6,812 nucleotides of DNA from CAZADH01 sp964483805 (GTDB lineage Bacteria; Muiribacteriota; Ozemobacteria; Ozemobacterales; Ozemobacteraceae): assembly GCA_964483805.1 (NCBI GenBank), contig CAZADH010000315.1, positions 1 to 6,812 of the forward strand, read 5' to 3'. The notes under the pieces are model-generated. The model made no database searches. It saw only the letters and a program-made list of their open reading frames with translations, and had not been told where the DNA came from. Shown here in pieces: positions 6,535 through 6,812 of this stretch (position 1 is its first letter; every line of letters starts with the position of its first letter). The translations under genes were made by a program, and so were the position numbers.

Positions 6535-6812
6535 GCGAAAGGGTCGTCACCTGCAAAGGCGACGGTCCCAACATTGCGTCCGGGCGAACCAGACCCGTGG
6601 AGCCGGCTGCCGATCGGCATCACGTCGACGATCCCGATTCGCCGGCGCTACACGTTTTTCCGGTGCACCACGGACCGACGCAACCGCCGCCCGCTGGTCT
6701 GGCGTGCGGTCGTCACTGGCATTTCGCGACCCGAACCATTTCACACCGTGCGGCGTTTGGCGTCGGCAGGGGCAACATTAGTTGTCGTGTTGCGCCATCC
6801 GCACTCTCCACC

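Larger units (their letters stand above)
6056..6812. other. Gene-poor upstream region (about 757 bases) with several inverted repeats
   Basis: I see no credible protein gene here. Open frames of 60-140 codons exist on both strands, but their translations are arginine-rich and low in hydrophobic residues, with no motif I recognise, as expected of chance frames in GC-rich DNA. No tRNA, rRNA or CRISPR pattern is seen. The region does hold a 10-bp hairpin, a cluster of mutually exclusive repeats, a terminator-like hairpin, a dyad and a weak promoter candidate, each listed separately. It probably contains the promoter and leader of the phosphatase operon, and possibly the edge of a neighbouring gene or a non-coding RNA. 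Confidence 0.6.

Noticed and set aside
6578..6594. tRNA-like T-arm on the minus strand (GTCTG, loop GTTCGCC, CGGAC)
   Set aside because: The loop does not fit the TTCRANY consensus when the closing G-C pair is placed correctly, and no matching acceptor, D or anticodon arms are found around it.
6608..6619. Perfect 12-bp palindrome TGCCGATCGGCA
   Set aside because: A palindrome of this length is expected about once or twice by chance in a window this size, and nothing around it gives it a role.
6359..6781. 140-codon plus-strand frame in the upstream region
   Set aside because: Product is very rich in arginine and serine with no hydrophobic core or motif, and the frame spans the inverted repeats; best read as a chance frame.
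6713..6811. Minus-strand frame entering from the right edge (33 codons ending in TGA)
   Set aside because: It could be the tail of a neighbouring gene, but the visible residues show no motif and it is too short to judge.
1..6812. Insertion sequences, CRISPR arrays, phage or plasmid features
   Set aside because: No transposase, integrase, replication or phage protein, no terminal repeats and no regularly spaced repeats were seen on either strand.

Overview
The window is GC-rich (roughly 60% by eye) and looks bacterial. It holds two large genes, both on the minus strand, flanked by 245 bases downstream and about 757 bases upstream in which I find no convincing gene. The organism cannot be named from the sequence. 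A membrane-anchored SpoIIE/RsbU-type phosphatase of about 970 residues with large sensor regions suggests an environmental bacterium rich in signalling proteins. My recollection that similar GxPLLL-containing phosphatases occur in planctomycete- or Riflebacteria-like lineages is a weak hint only.

Layout, read in the direction of transcription (right to left). (1) 6812-6056: gene-poor leader or intergenic region. It holds a strong 10-bp hairpin (6501-6534), a cluster of mutually exclusive inverted repeats (6337-6388), a terminator-like hairpin followed by TTTCTTT (6262-6285), a CTACCT-TC-AGGTAG dyad (6195-6208) and a weak sigma70-like promoter candidate (6157-6185). (2) 6055-3149: first phosphatase, with a GTG start. 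(3) 3152-246: second phosphatase, whose ATG overlaps the TGA of the first (ATGA), so the two are almost certainly cotranscribed and translationally coupled. (4) 245-1: a good intrinsic-terminator candidate at 115-143, then nothing recognisable.

Both proteins are 968 residues long and share one plan: TM1, extracytoplasmic module 1, TM2, a short cytoplasmic turn, TM3 with a GxPLLL motif, extracytoplasmic module 2, TM4, HAMP, the linker motif ARxVQxxLxP, and a C-terminal SpoIIE-type PP2C phosphatase domain. They are divergent tandem paralogues. The downstream copy has textbook catalytic and HAMP motifs. The upstream copy keeps the metal-binding aspartates but has GGDHHE in place of GGDYYD and a degenerate HAMP.

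By family knowledge, such phosphatases dephosphorylate STAS-domain anti-sigma-factor antagonists and so drive partner switching. No STAS protein, anti-sigma kinase or sigma factor is encoded in the window, so the target is unknown. The most interesting features are the coupled pair of two-sensor phosphatases, their shared second sensor module, the catalytic-motif variant, and the structured leader.
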